64,000 nucleotides of DNA from Campylobacter sp. VBCF_01 NA2 (GCF_027797205.1 NZ_CP115607.1:310001-374000), one strand, 5' to 3'. Shown: positions 39,109 to 46,717, counted from the first letter of the stretch. Notes: a model not told the origin generated them from the sequence alone. Numbers and translations are program-made.

Positions 39109-39586
39109 GAAGTTCTTGTGGTATAATTTCGGTATTGCCGTTCTTGTTGGTTGAAGATGTGATACCTGTAAAAGCTTTCTGTGGCGAGTATGACTCGAAG
39201 TTTGGAGAACGGTATAATAAATCTTTCTCATCTAATTTTTTCAATTTATTTTCTAGCAATAATTCTAATGTTCTTTTTAATTGTTCGCTTATTTTATCCT
39301 TTGAAACTGCGTTTCTAATTCCAGCTTCCGTATAGCCTATTTGTTCTGCAAGTTCTTTATAATTCATACCTAGCTTTTTGGATATTTTTTTAACTGGATT
39401 TACATATTCAAAATACAATTTTTTTAAATTTTGCATTGTAAATACAATTCTATCTACCCATTTTTTATCTTGATTTAGCATACCCCTAGCTTGGATATAT
39501 TCGATAAAATCATCATATTTATCAAAATCGAAATTTTGCTCTTTTAAAAATTTATCTATGATTTTTTTGTCTTTTTCGTTTATCAT
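39089..39586 (-). CDS. helix-turn-helix protein with altered C-terminus
   Basis: 165 residues. The first 112 are identical to the protein at 49033, including the HTH NYKELAEQIGYTEAGIRNAV near 75-95. After LLLEN the tail differs: the normal end is replaced by sequence read through small-RNA candidates (ending TEIIPQELQKGNCW). Probably a Cro/Xre-like regulator whose 3' end was overwritten by recombination. Ends inside RNA candidate A1. Confidence 0.65.
   Translation of the reverse strand: MINEKDKKIIDKFLKEQNFDFDKYDDFIEYIQARGMLNQDKKWVDRIVFTMQNLKKLYFEYVNPVKKISKKLGMNYKELAEQIGYTEAGIRNAVSKDKISEQLKRTLELLLENKLKKLDEKDLLYRSPNFESYSPQKAFTGITSSTNKNGNTEIIPQELQKGNCW
39098..39135 (+). promoter_or_regulatory. 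conserved extended -10 promoter repeat, copy A2
   Basis: Same 38-bp unit as 38959-38996 with one mismatch. Its first bases overlap the terminator arm of RNA A1, so A1 and A2 are arranged head to tail. Confidence 0.6.
39136..39214 (+). ncRNA. structured small RNA candidate A2 (weak)
   Basis: Begins immediately after the promoter repeat. Closing stem TGCCGTTCT (39136-39144) with AGAACGGTA (39206-39214), 9 bp with one G-U on the plus strand. An inner hairpin CGAGT ATG ACTCG is at 39185-39197. The other helices of A1 and B are not clear, so this may be a degenerate copy. Confidence 0.35.
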
Positions 39587-39589
39587 TGC
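39248..39589. repeat. 342-bp exact repeat, copy 1
   Basis: Identical by eye to 49120-49461; covers the first 112 codons of the HTH gene and its start. Flanks differ completely. Confidence 0.85.
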
Positions 39590-39761
39590 TTGCCTTTATT
39601 AAATTTTGCGTTATTTTAGAATATTTTTCTTTATTACCGATTTGGGGGTTTTGCTCTAAACTTTATCTAAAAATAAAATATCATTTAAGAGTTCTAAAAA
39701 ATATAAAAGACAATCGTAAAGTAATAGTTAAAAAAGTGGTAATATTAAAATAATTTAGTTT

Positions 39762-39796
39762 ATATTAACTTAATAGATTTTATATTAAGTTAATAT
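39762..39796. promoter_or_regulatory. 14-bp perfect palindrome, operator candidate
   Basis: Arms ATATTAACTTAATA and TATTAAGTTAATAT, 7-nt spacer, about 50 bp before the AAGGAG/ATG at 39846. The remaining sequence of the 39587-39845 gap shows only A/T-rich promoter-like DNA. Confidence 0.5.
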
Positions 39797-39839
39797 TTAG
39801 TTTATTTGATTATAATAGGCAAAAATTTAAAACAAGGAG

Positions 39840-40717
39840 AACACGATGTTTCAAATAATCAATCCGAACACGGAAGAATTAACTCCACTGAATACGGAAG
39901 AGATAACGACACAGATTTGGGAGTTCATACAATATCCACAAAATCACAAAATACTTCCGATATTGACAAAGGGGCTGTTTTTGGAGATGATGAACAAACC
40001 ATTACTAACGGCAATACCATTGGAGGACAATGAAATCGAGGAGGAGTGGATACCCGAACTGATACTGAAAAAAGTGTTGGAAGTTCAGGAGGAATTGAAC
40101 AACCTGCCACAGGAACAATTAACGGAACAACGGATTTTGAAAGCGAAAGTGGAGATAGGCAAGTATATAGCACGACACAGAATAAATTATATAATGGCTC
40201 ATCATCTCAAACCACAATGTATGCTGGGACTGGAAACAGCTTTGGAGGGGATATGGGTCAGGCAGGAAGCCGAACTCAGGGAGATACTACCGATAGAGAT
40301 AGTGGAACTAACGAGGGACACTTCACTTCCGCAAGTGGGAGAGCTGGGCAGATGGGTGTATCGAGTGGGAATACTATGGAATTGGGCGATGCAACTCAAA
40401 ACGATGGGTATGCTACAAGACCTACAAGCGAGAAATCCATATTTCAGTCAGAGCCTATCGGAGAAACTAGCACAAGCTCTACAATGGCAGGAACTCAGGG
40501 AGATGGAAATTCTAACACTTCCACAAGCCAAAACGATGAGAGAAATGGGGAACACGGACTTGGAGATATTCAAAGCGATGGGGTTGAGTATATACAAGGA
40601 GTATCTAACAATGCCACAAGCAGTGTATCCGATGAGCGAAATCGAAGCGAGGGCGTTTCACTACTAAATGAAAATGGAGCTGATAATAGTGTCAGCTCCG
40701 AAATTGAGTTGATATAG
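39840..40717 (+). pseudogene. degraded low-complexity fragment of a large element protein
   Basis: The frame starting near 39840 reads Ser/Thr/Asn/Gly-rich sequence (NNQSEHGRINSTEYGRDN..., ending SSEIELI) with a TGA at 40031 and natural codon use otherwise. It looks like an unstructured tail of a large mobile-element protein such as a helicase/methylase, but has no start. Another frame is open from an ATG at 39846, with a good AAGGAG, for 273 residues (to 40667); its Met/Trp/Leu-rich content looks like an out-of-frame reading. Which frame is translated is uncertain. Confidence 0.45.
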
Positions 40718-40741
40718 AAATTTTATTTGAAAGGATTAAAA

Positions 40742-40954
40742 ATGTTAAGCAAAGAACAATTAGAAATGTTTGAAAAGGTTAGTATCCATATGACAAAAAT
40801 GGAAAATGACCCAGAGTATCGCAAGAAAATCGAAAAAGAACTTTATCGTGGCGCACCTGATGAATTATTAGATGAGCTTGAAAAAGAAATTGCAGAACAA
40901 GAAGAGTTGGAATATGAGAAAAATTCAGTTAGTAAGCAAAATAAAGAGAATTGA
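40742..40954 (+). CDS. small charged element protein
   Basis: 70 residues, MLSKEQLEMFEKVSIHMTK..., very Glu/Lys-rich and helical. Homologous to the gene at 44942 (minus) in the other element over about 45 residues (MTKMENDPEY..KIEKELY.GAP). AAAGGA before the ATG. Function unknown; common small accessory protein of these elements by inference. The 280 bp downstream to 41233 is A/T-rich with no gene seen. Confidence 0.65.
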   Translation: MLSKEQLEMFEKVSIHMTKMENDPEYRKKIEKELYRGAPDELLDELEKEIAEQEELEYEKNSVSKQNKEN

Positions 40955-41233
40955 TTTTAGCTCAAATTCTTGGCTAAATGAAGTTTAAGAAAAAGCAATA
41001 ACCAAAAATCTCTAAATCTAAATTTGTTGAGTTTTCCTTGCAATTAGTCGCCTCCATATTAAATTACGATATTTTATATTTACTTAATATAATTAATTAT
41101 AAAATATTTAAAGAATTTGATTTATAAAAATAGCATTAATCAATAAAAGCAAATAATGAATTGGTTGTAGTAGATTAATATAAAAAGTTTTTAGTGAAAT
41201 CAAAAATTTTAAATTTAATAAAAGGATAAGGCG

Positions 41234-41473
41234 ATGCAAAACAATATAGCCGAAGAAGTAGTCGCAACAAATACTTCCGAAAATGCTGATAAAACGACTG
41301 AAAAAGAGGCAAAAAAGTATAAACGCAAAACAATCCAAGTCAGCGTTTATTTGCAACCAAATGAAATAGAATATTTGGATAAAATGTGCCATACACATTT
41401 TTTGACACGACCGACATATTTGCGAAAACTGCTTGTCGAAGATATTCATAAAAATACAAATGAAAGGATATAG
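41234..41473 (+). CDS. ribbon-helix-helix protein (MobC/CopG-like)
   Basis: 79 residues. Basic linker KKYKRKTIQVSVYLQPNEIEYLDKM then helix..RPTYLRKLL, the RHH pattern of relaxosome accessory proteins and plasmid regulators. AAAGGA start region. No relaxase is nearby in this element, so it may be a leftover or a transcriptional regulator of the TA-like genes that follow. Confidence 0.65.
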   Translation: MQNNIAEEVVATNTSENADKTTEKEAKKYKRKTIQVSVYLQPNEIEYLDKMCHTHFLTRPTYLRKLLVEDIHKNTNERI

Positions 41474-41476
41474 GCT

Positions 41477-41635
41477 ATGATTTTACAAGCAATTATTGAA
41501 AAAGATGAATACGGCTATTTTGCTTATGTTCCACAACTTCAAGGTTGCGTATCGCAGGGCAATACCTACGAAGAAGCATTAAGCAATATTAGGGAAGCTA
41601 TGGAGCTTTATTTAGAGAGCTTACAAAAAGAATAA
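41477..41635 (+). CDS. HicB-like antitoxin, short form
   Basis: 52 residues: ILQAIIEKDEYGYFAYVPQL then QGCVSQGNTYEEALSNIREA, the partial RNase H-like fold of HicB. No C-terminal DNA-binding domain and no HicA toxin beside it. Starts 3 bp after the RHH gene; an operon with the next gene is likely. Confidence 0.8.
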   Translation: MILQAIIEKDEYGYFAYVPQLQGCVSQGNTYEEALSNIREAMELYLESLQKE

Positions 41636-41638
41636 ACG

Positions 41639-41914
41639 ATGCAAATCACACTTCTGATACAAAACGGCAATCAAAGTATTTTTAATGCTTTGAAGGCATT
41701 TTTAAAAACATACCCTGAATTGAATTTTAAAATTGAAAAAATCAATTCGCCAAAAACCTCTAACGGCTACACAAAAGAATTCGAAGCTAAAATTTTAAAG
41801 GAAAATGAAGCCACAATGAAAGCATATAAATCAGGTAAAATAAAGAGCTATTTAAACGCCAATGTAATGCATGAAGATATTTTTGCTATAAATAAAAATA
41901 ATAAAATGGAGTAA
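41639..41914 (+). CDS. antitoxin-like small protein
   Basis: 91 residues. The C-terminal part (NEATMKAYKSGKIKSY) resembles the antitoxin at 49840 (KSDLKAYKNGILKTS), and both begin with a beta strand MQ.TL.I. It therefore looks like the antitoxin half of a ParE/RelE-type pair, but no toxin gene follows. Confidence 0.55.
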   Translation: MQITLLIQNGNQSIFNALKAFLKTYPELNFKIEKINSPKTSNGYTKEFEAKILKENEATMKAYKSGKIKSYLNANVMHEDIFAINKNNKME

Positions 41915-41920
41915 AATAAA

Positions 41921-42142
41921 ATGTTACATGATAACGATGATTTGATTTTAGACGAAAGGACTTTGCCGTTATATTTACAGCAAGATATACAAGCTTATAA
42001 AGCTTGTATAGAAGCAAACGATAAATTACATTTAGACCTTTATTGGGGTGAATTATATGGATCTATAAATTCGGCTCAATATGGATATGAAATTTCAAAA
42101 GAAATTGCAGATTATTTAAGAAAAAAATATTTAGGAATTTAA
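41921..42142 (+). CDS. small acidic partner of the CtkA-like kinase
   Basis: 73 residues (LILDERTLPLYLQQDIQAYKACIEA...). Helical, acidic, ending 1 bp before the kinase gene, the arrangement of an antitoxin or regulatory subunit. No family recognised with confidence. Confidence 0.6.
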   Translation: MLHDNDDLILDERTLPLYLQQDIQAYKACIEANDKLHLDLYWGELYGSINSAQYGYEISKEIADYLRKKYLGI

Positions 42143-42143
42143 A

Positions 42144-43172
42144 ATGTGTAATGAGATTGATTTTACAACTTGTAAGAGAAATGTGAGAGTATTCAATGGG
42201 GGTAATGGTTCAAAAATCGGAATTATATATAACAATGAAAATTATTTACTAAAATTTCCGCCACAAGGAAAAGATACAACAGAATTATCTTATACAAATA
42301 GTTGTTTCAGCGAAGATATTAGTTGTAAAATTTTTAAAACATTGGGGCTTAATTCGCAAGATACAATGTTAGGTAAATATAAAGATAAAATTGTAGTAGC
42401 TTGTAAAGATTTTACCGAAATAGATTATAAATTATATGATTTTGCAAGTTTAAAAAATACAATAATAGATAGCGTAAATAATGGGTATGGAACAGAATTA
42501 AAAGATATTTTAATCACTATTGAAAGCCAAGAAATTTTTCAAATAGATAAACAAGAATTAAAAGATTTTTTTTGGAATATGTTTATTGCCGATAGTTTAT
42601 TAGGTAACTTTGATAGGCACAATGGAAATTGGGGATTTTTGATTAATGAAAAAACAGGAGAACATAAAATCGCACCTATTTACGATTGTGGTTCTTGTTT
42701 ATTTCCACAAGCCGATGAAAAAATGATGTCTGCAATATTAACAAATCCCAAAGAATTAGAAATGCGAATATATACATTTCCAAATTCTGCCATAAAAGAA
42801 AATAATGTCAAAATTCGACCATATCATTTTTTAACAAATACTAACAATATGGATTGTTTAAAAGCTTTACAGAGAATTACACCAAAGATAGATTTAGCAA
42901 AAATAAATTCGATTATTGACAACACACCATATATTTCTAATTTGCATAAAGATTGTTTAAAAATAATCATTAAAGAAAGAAAAGAAAAAATTTTAGATTA
43001 TGCGTTGAATTTGGCATACGAAAAAGGCAAATTAACAAAAGAACAATTAAAAGAAAAAGCAGAAAACAATCAAGTGAGTGTTGCGAGTGTTCTATCAGAA
43101 GCTCAAATGGTAGCGAAAAAGCTAAAAATTGGTAAAAAAATTAGTAGTAAGAGCAAAGAAATAGATTTTTAA
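42144..43172 (+). CDS. CtkA/HipA-like serine-threonine kinase
   Basis: 342 residues. HipA-fold kinase motifs: ATP-binding Lys37 in NYLLKFPP, catalytic D157-R-H-N-x-N162 in NFDRHNGNWG, and metal-binding D181 in IYDCGSC. Closest recalled family is CtkA (JHP940) of Helicobacter pylori plasticity-zone elements, a HipA relative. Likely the toxin half of a stability module with the 73-residue gene just upstream. A role in host cells, claimed for H. pylori CtkA, is not implied. Confidence 0.8.
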   Translation: MCNEIDFTTCKRNVRVFNGGNGSKIGIIYNNENYLLKFPPQGKDTTELSYTNSCFSEDISCKIFKTLGLNSQDTMLGKYKDKIVVACKDFTEIDYKLYDFASLKNTIIDSVNNGYGTELKDILITIESQEIFQIDKQELKDFFWNMFIADSLLGNFDRHNGNWGFLINEKTGEHKIAPIYDCGSCLFPQADEKMMSAILTNPKELEMRIYTFPNSAIKENNVKIRPYHFLTNTNNMDCLKALQRITPKIDLAKINSIIDNTPYISNLHKDCLKIIIKERKEKILDYALNLAYEKGKLTKEQLKEKAENNQVSVASVLSEAQMVAKKLKIGKKISSKSKEIDF

Positions 43173-43220
43173 GTATATTTTCTATTAGCTGAAATTAAAA
43201 AATTAAATGGAGCAAAATCA

Positions 43221-43442
43221 ATGGATAACAATATAACTTTTGAGAGTGTTAAAAGCTACATAGAAACAATGCCAGTAGATGTGAAATACTACATAATAAT
43301 CGCTTGTATTCTTTTGGTTGTTTTTGTGATTATGTTTATAAGAAACAGAAAATATTATAAGTTAGTAAAAGAATATAATCTTTTGATGTTGGAACGAAAT
43401 GAGCTAGAAAGACAAATAGTTCAGAAAGTTAAAAAACTTTAA
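43221..43442 (+). CDS. single-pass membrane protein with coiled coil
   Basis: 73 residues: acidic N-terminus, transmembrane helix at about 24-42, then a basic coiled coil (YNLLMLERNELERQIVQKV). Unknown function; sits between the kinase gene and another membrane protein, all on the plus strand. Confidence 0.6.
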   Translation: MDNNITFESVKSYIETMPVDVKYYIIIACILLVVFVIMFIRNRKYYKLVKEYNLLMLERNELERQIVQKVKKL

Positions 43443-43486
43443 TTTAAGTATATTTTTTTGTAGATAGAATTCATAAAGGATTTACT

Positions 43487-44044
43487 ATGTGGCTAATTAG
43501 TTTAATTTTATGGTTGCTTCCGATTTCTATTTTGATTGATTATGATTATTTAGAGTTTAAAAATAAAGCAGAAGAGCGTTTAGCTATCTATGTTCCTATT
43601 ATTTTTGTTCTCTATTTAATTTTTAATGAATTTTATAAGTGTTTAGCTAAAACAAATTTTGAAATATCATCTGTGTGGATATTTTTATTAGATTTATTTT
43701 TCCACGAAATTTTTGTAGTCGGATTAGGTTTAATGGTTATGATGTTTTTATATATAAAAATATTTAAATATGTCGTGCGACTTTTGCGTTCTGTATTACA
43801 CGAATTTATCTATGTTTTTATGGATTTTGTTTTTATGCAAGACCACGAAGATTTTGTGAAAAAAGGCGAGTATTATGCTTGGACGGAATATTTAACGCAA
43901 AATAAAGTAAGCGAAGCACAATTTAGCAAAATAGCACCATTTGAAACTTTGAAAGATTTTGAGAATTGGGCAAATGCAACAAACAATGAAAATGTTCAAA
44001 GAGTTTATAATGAGATAATGAAAAAGCAAAAAGGTGAAAAATAA
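43487..44044 (+). CDS. multi-pass membrane protein, unknown
   Basis: 185 residues. Three to four hydrophobic helices to about residue 120, then a soluble tail of about 65 residues (EYYAWTEYLTQNKVSEAQFSK). AAAGGA before the ATG. No homology recognised. Element-borne accessory gene. Confidence 0.6.
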   Translation: MWLISLILWLLPISILIDYDYLEFKNKAEERLAIYVPIIFVLYLIFNEFYKCLAKTNFEISSVWIFLLDLFFHEIFVVGLGLMVMMFLYIKIFKYVVRLLRSVLHEFIYVFMDFVFMQDHEDFVKKGEYYAWTEYLTQNKVSEAQFSKIAPFETLKDFENWANATNNENVQRVYNEIMKKQKGEK

Positions 44045-44087
44045 AAACAAAAAACCTTTTTAAAATATATATATTATTTTTAAAGTT

Positions 44088-44188
44088 TTATATACCTAAC
44101 GGCTCTATGGAATTTAGATAATCTCCATACCATTGCATAAGCTTCTTTAATGCTCTATTTGCGCTCTTTTTGCACATAGGCATTTTTG
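44088..44188 (-). pseudogene. integrase gene remnant, last ~33 codons
   Basis: Aligns with the 3' end of the intact integrase (50784-50885): same stop and about 90% identity, but two single-base deletions break the frame, and homology stops abruptly at 44188. The 100 bp to the next att-like site hold nothing recognised. It places the integrase end of the distal element here. Confidence 0.85.
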
Positions 44189-44286
44189 CTAGACACTTGA
44201 CAATAATAGAATAAATAGCAATTTTATATCGCTATTTTGGGCTTTGTGGATTAATTATAATGAAAAAGAAAGCAGAAAATATATTA

Positions 44287-44302
44287 GGTGGTGTCCCTGG
44301 CG
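44287..44302. repeat. internal diverged att site
   Basis: GGTGGTGTCCC is identical to the tRNA 3' end and outer att; the next bases have drifted (CTGGCGAACTCGA). The 45 bp that follow also resemble those after the 38042 site (ATAAAAT, TTTTATAT blocks). It marks the junction between the two elements. Confidence 0.65.
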
Positions 44303-44513
44303 AACTCGATAATATACTTATAAAATACCGATAAAATCAATATTTTAATGTGTTATTGCTTTTATATTTTACCTAATAGCTAAAATTTAGCCATAAACTT
44401 GCATTAGAACACACAATTCCATAAACTATTTCTTTATTATCTAATCTCTATGCTTAATTTTTTCCCTAAAACACTAGTCGCACTTTGCAAAGTTTGCAAA
44501 GTCAAGGAAGTAT

Positions 44514-44533
44514 TTGTGGTATAATTTCGGTAT
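44514..44533 (+). promoter_or_regulatory. extended -10 promoter repeat, copy B
   Basis: TTGTGGTATAATTTCGGTAT, preceded by TAT rather than TTC; upstream sequence is otherwise unlike the A copies, so only the -10 region and start are kept. Confidence 0.6.
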
Positions 44534-44625
44534 CGGCAACAGATGAAATGTTCTTTTGAACCAGTCGTCCGTCAAGACTTTGGGCTTGATTGTAGGGGGT
44601 GTGGGCGTCCCTACCATCTGTTGTC
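44532..44625 (+). ncRNA. structured small RNA candidate B
   Basis: About 94 nt. Closing stem GGCAACAGATG (44535-44545) with 44615-44625, 11 bp with one G-U. Inside: GTTC TTTT GAAC (44550-44561), TCAAG/CTTGA (44572-44589), and GTAGGG, 11-nt loop, CCCTAC (44592-44614) abutting the closing stem. Order, stem lengths and the 11-nt loop match candidate A1, though the primary sequence differs. Loop pattern shared with A1: nGnGnGGnCGn. Confidence 0.6.
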
Positions 44626-44635
44626 ATTTCTTGTT

Positions 44636-44942
44636 TTTGTGATTTTTTTGGCTTTCATTTTGGCTTGGATCTGATATGCCAAAACTCTTTTGACTGCCAC
44701 AAAATCAACTTCATCAAGCAAATTTTCATCTTTTAAAAAATCTTCAAATGAATTTAGTGCTTCTTTTTTTCATCTTTTTTTTCGCTTTCAGAAATTCTTT
44801 TTTTAATTCTATTTAATAACCAGCTTGGAGCACCTTTATAAAGTTCTTTTTCGATTTCTTTGCAATATTCAGGGTCGTTTTCCATTTTTGTCATATGGGC
44901 ACTAGCCTTTTCAAACATTTCTAATTGTTCTTTGCTTAACAT
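44636..44942 (-). pseudogene. small charged element gene, frameshifted in an A-run
   Basis: From ATG 44942 the frame gives MLSKEQLEMFEKASAHMTK... and stops at 44754 after KKDEKKKH. One extra A in the A7 run (T run 44764-44770 on the plus strand) would fuse it to EALNSFEDFLKDENLLDEVD...KKSQKQ, the module shared with 38614. Either decayed or slippage-controlled. Homologue of 40742. Confidence 0.55.
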
Positions 44943-44983
44943 TTTTTATCCTTTCTTTTATAAAATGAATTGTAGTATAACAT

Positions 44984-45018
44984 AACTTACCTTATTTTAA
45001 TATAAAATAAGGTAAGTT
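44984..45018. promoter_or_regulatory. 16-bp perfect palindrome, operator candidate
   Basis: AACTTACCTTATTTTA, 3-nt centre, and its complement, 42 bp before the start at 44942. A similar hairpin-rich spacer (TTTGGGG/CCCCAAA near 45145-45163) fills the rest of the gap to the relaxase stop. Confidence 0.55.
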
Positions 45019-45199
45019 AATACAAATTATATTTTAATATTCAATGCCACTACCACTAATTCTATCTGTATCGGTTTTTTAGTTGTAGTTGTTTTGTTGA
45101 GTTCCTCCTTTCTTAATTTTAAATTTGTTTTTATTTCTCTTTTACAGATATTTGGGGCTTCTCCCCAAAGAATTTTCTTGTAAAAGGGAAAAAATGTTT

Positions 45200-46705
45200 T
45201 TACACTCTACTAAATCCACGACTTTTGTTTGGTGGCTCTTTCTTTTTACCCATTTTTTTAGCAACTTCCATCATTTCTTTGTGTAAGTCTAATGCTCCCA
45301 AGACTTCTGCTTTTTCTGTGCTTAATAGCTCTGTTAGCTTTCTAGTATCATCAAAGTTCTTTGGTTGGTTTGCTACATAGTTTTTATGCTGTGTTGGGGT
45401 AAAGAAAATATATTTGCTTTGACCACTCTTTCTGTTTTCTCTCTCTTTGAAGTGTGTGTATTCTCCGTTTTCTTTTTCTTGGTTGATTTTTTCTTGGTCA
45501 TTTAAAGGCGTTTCTTTTGCGTTTTCTTGCGTTTTAACGCTTTGGGTGTCTTTTATCGTTTTTTTGTTTTGCGTTGAAATTTCAGCCACTAATTGCTCGT
45601 TATTAGGTTTTGAAATTTCATTTTGTGGTGAAATTTCAGGTGCGTCTATAATCTTATAATCATTTGGCGTAAAATGTTTGAGTGGATTTAGCACCTTTTC
45701 GGCTCTGTTTTCAATTGAAGCGTCCCAAGTCTTTTTATAAAATGTCTTTTCTATGTATTGATTTTTTCGTTTGTCGAATTTTCTTATAGTTTTTGGAGTT
45801 TCATCTACGATTGCAAATCGCACATATTCGCCCTTTTGGATATTGTTTTGTTCTATAACTCGCTCTAAATCATCAGCCCAAATGTCAATCTCTTTGCCTT
45901 TGCTTGTGCGATAACGCACAAAAAAGCTCTCTTGGTTGTCTTGGTTAAATTTATACGGAGCTTTTCCGAAATCCACAACTTCATAATGGTGTGGTTTGTG
46001 TTTTGTGGTATCGTAATAGTAATTTTCGATAACTTTGCCTTTTTTCTTTGTGGCTACTGCTTCTACGCCCAAATCTCTTAAATTTTCGGCAAATTTCTCT
46101 CTCATTTTTTGCAAATCTGCGTTGTGGGGATTTATTCTATCGCCCCATATATCTTTGACTTTTAATACCAAATGGCAATGTGGATTGTCTGTATTTGTAT
46201 GCACTGCAACGGCATAGTGGTTATTTGGATACATTTCGCTTATAGTTTTCATCGCACTTGCTTTGATTTTACTTGGTGGTGCATACTGAGCATCTTTCAT
46301 CGAAAATACGATATGCAAGGCTTCTCTTTTTTCTTTTTGATTGTTTTTTTCAAGGTCGTTTTGTGTAGGGATTTCATAATATTTGTTGAAACTATCGGTT
46401 GCTTTTTTCAATTCGCCTTTGCCAAATACTTCAAAATCGCTTGTCATTATCTCTTCGCCGTGGCGTGAAATATAGTTAAGATGAGCCCTTAATCCATTGA
46501 GGGTTGTATTCGAACCTGTGATTTTAACCACAACTTCTTTTTGTGGCTCTTGCAAAAAGCTAGGTTTGCTGCTTTGTGTTATTGTTCGATTTTTGTATTT
46601 ACCTAGCTTGTTTTTATATGCGTATGAGCTTTTAGACTTTTTGTCTAATGCAGTCCAAACCTTTTTGGCTTTCCACTCATCATCAAATACTTTTTTCTTG
46701 CGCAT
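45200..46705 (-). CDS. MOBP-type relaxase/mobilization nuclease
   Basis: 501 residues. Metal triad H169-x6-H176-x-H178 in HTNTDNPHCHLVLK; candidate catalytic Tyr78 in LNYISRHG. N-terminal relaxase domain to about 240; the C-terminus is charged and low in complexity (NEISKPNNEQ..KENGEYTHFKERENR). Nicks oriT and stays bound to the 5' end to pilot transfer. Preceded by mobC, 12 bp away. Mobilizes the element using another element's type IV system. Confidence 0.88.
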   Translation of the reverse strand: MRKKKVFDDEWKAKKVWTALDKKSKSSYAYKNKLGKYKNRTITQSSKPSFLQEPQKEVVVKITGSNTTLNGLRAHLNYISRHGEEIMTSDFEVFGKGELKKATDSFNKYYEIPTQNDLEKNNQKEKREALHIVFSMKDAQYAPPSKIKASAMKTISEMYPNNHYAVAVHTNTDNPHCHLVLKVKDIWGDRINPHNADLQKMREKFAENLRDLGVEAVATKKKGKVIENYYYDTTKHKPHHYEVVDFGKAPYKFNQDNQESFFVRYRTSKGKEIDIWADDLERVIEQNNIQKGEYVRFAIVDETPKTIRKFDKRKNQYIEKTFYKKTWDASIENRAEKVLNPLKHFTPNDYKIIDAPEISPQNEISKPNNEQLVAEISTQNKKTIKDTQSVKTQENAKETPLNDQEKINQEKENGEYTHFKERENRKSGQSKYIFFTPTQHKNYVANQPKNFDDTRKLTELLSTEKAEVLGALDLHKEMMEVAKKMGKKKEPPNKSRGFSRV

Positions 46706-46717
46706 TATTTTGCCTTT

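Larger units (their letters stand above)
38042..44286. mobile_element. distal, decayed IME
   Basis: From the outer att site to the internal att-like site. Holds a truncated P-loop gene, an HTH gene, degraded low-complexity gene, RHH, HicB-like, antitoxin-like and CtkA-like genes, two membrane proteins and the last ~100 bp of an integrase. Relaxase, repA and a working integrase are absent, so it could move only with help or with its neighbour. Confidence 0.65.

Noticed and set aside
38959-39214. Interpretation of the 38-bp direct repeats as an integron attC or CRISPR array
   Set aside because: No integron integrase and no RYYYAAC/GTTRRRY core; only two units, and the repeat holds a clear -10 promoter with structured RNA downstream.
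44461-44510. GCACTTTGCAAAGTTTGCAAAG near RNA B as a CRISPR-like repeat
   Set aside because: A single short inverted repeat with no spaced copies; no CRISPR array or cas gene in the window.
38959-44625. Retron or diversity-generating element as explanation of the RNA candidates
   Set aside because: No reverse transcriptase gene is found anywhere in the window.
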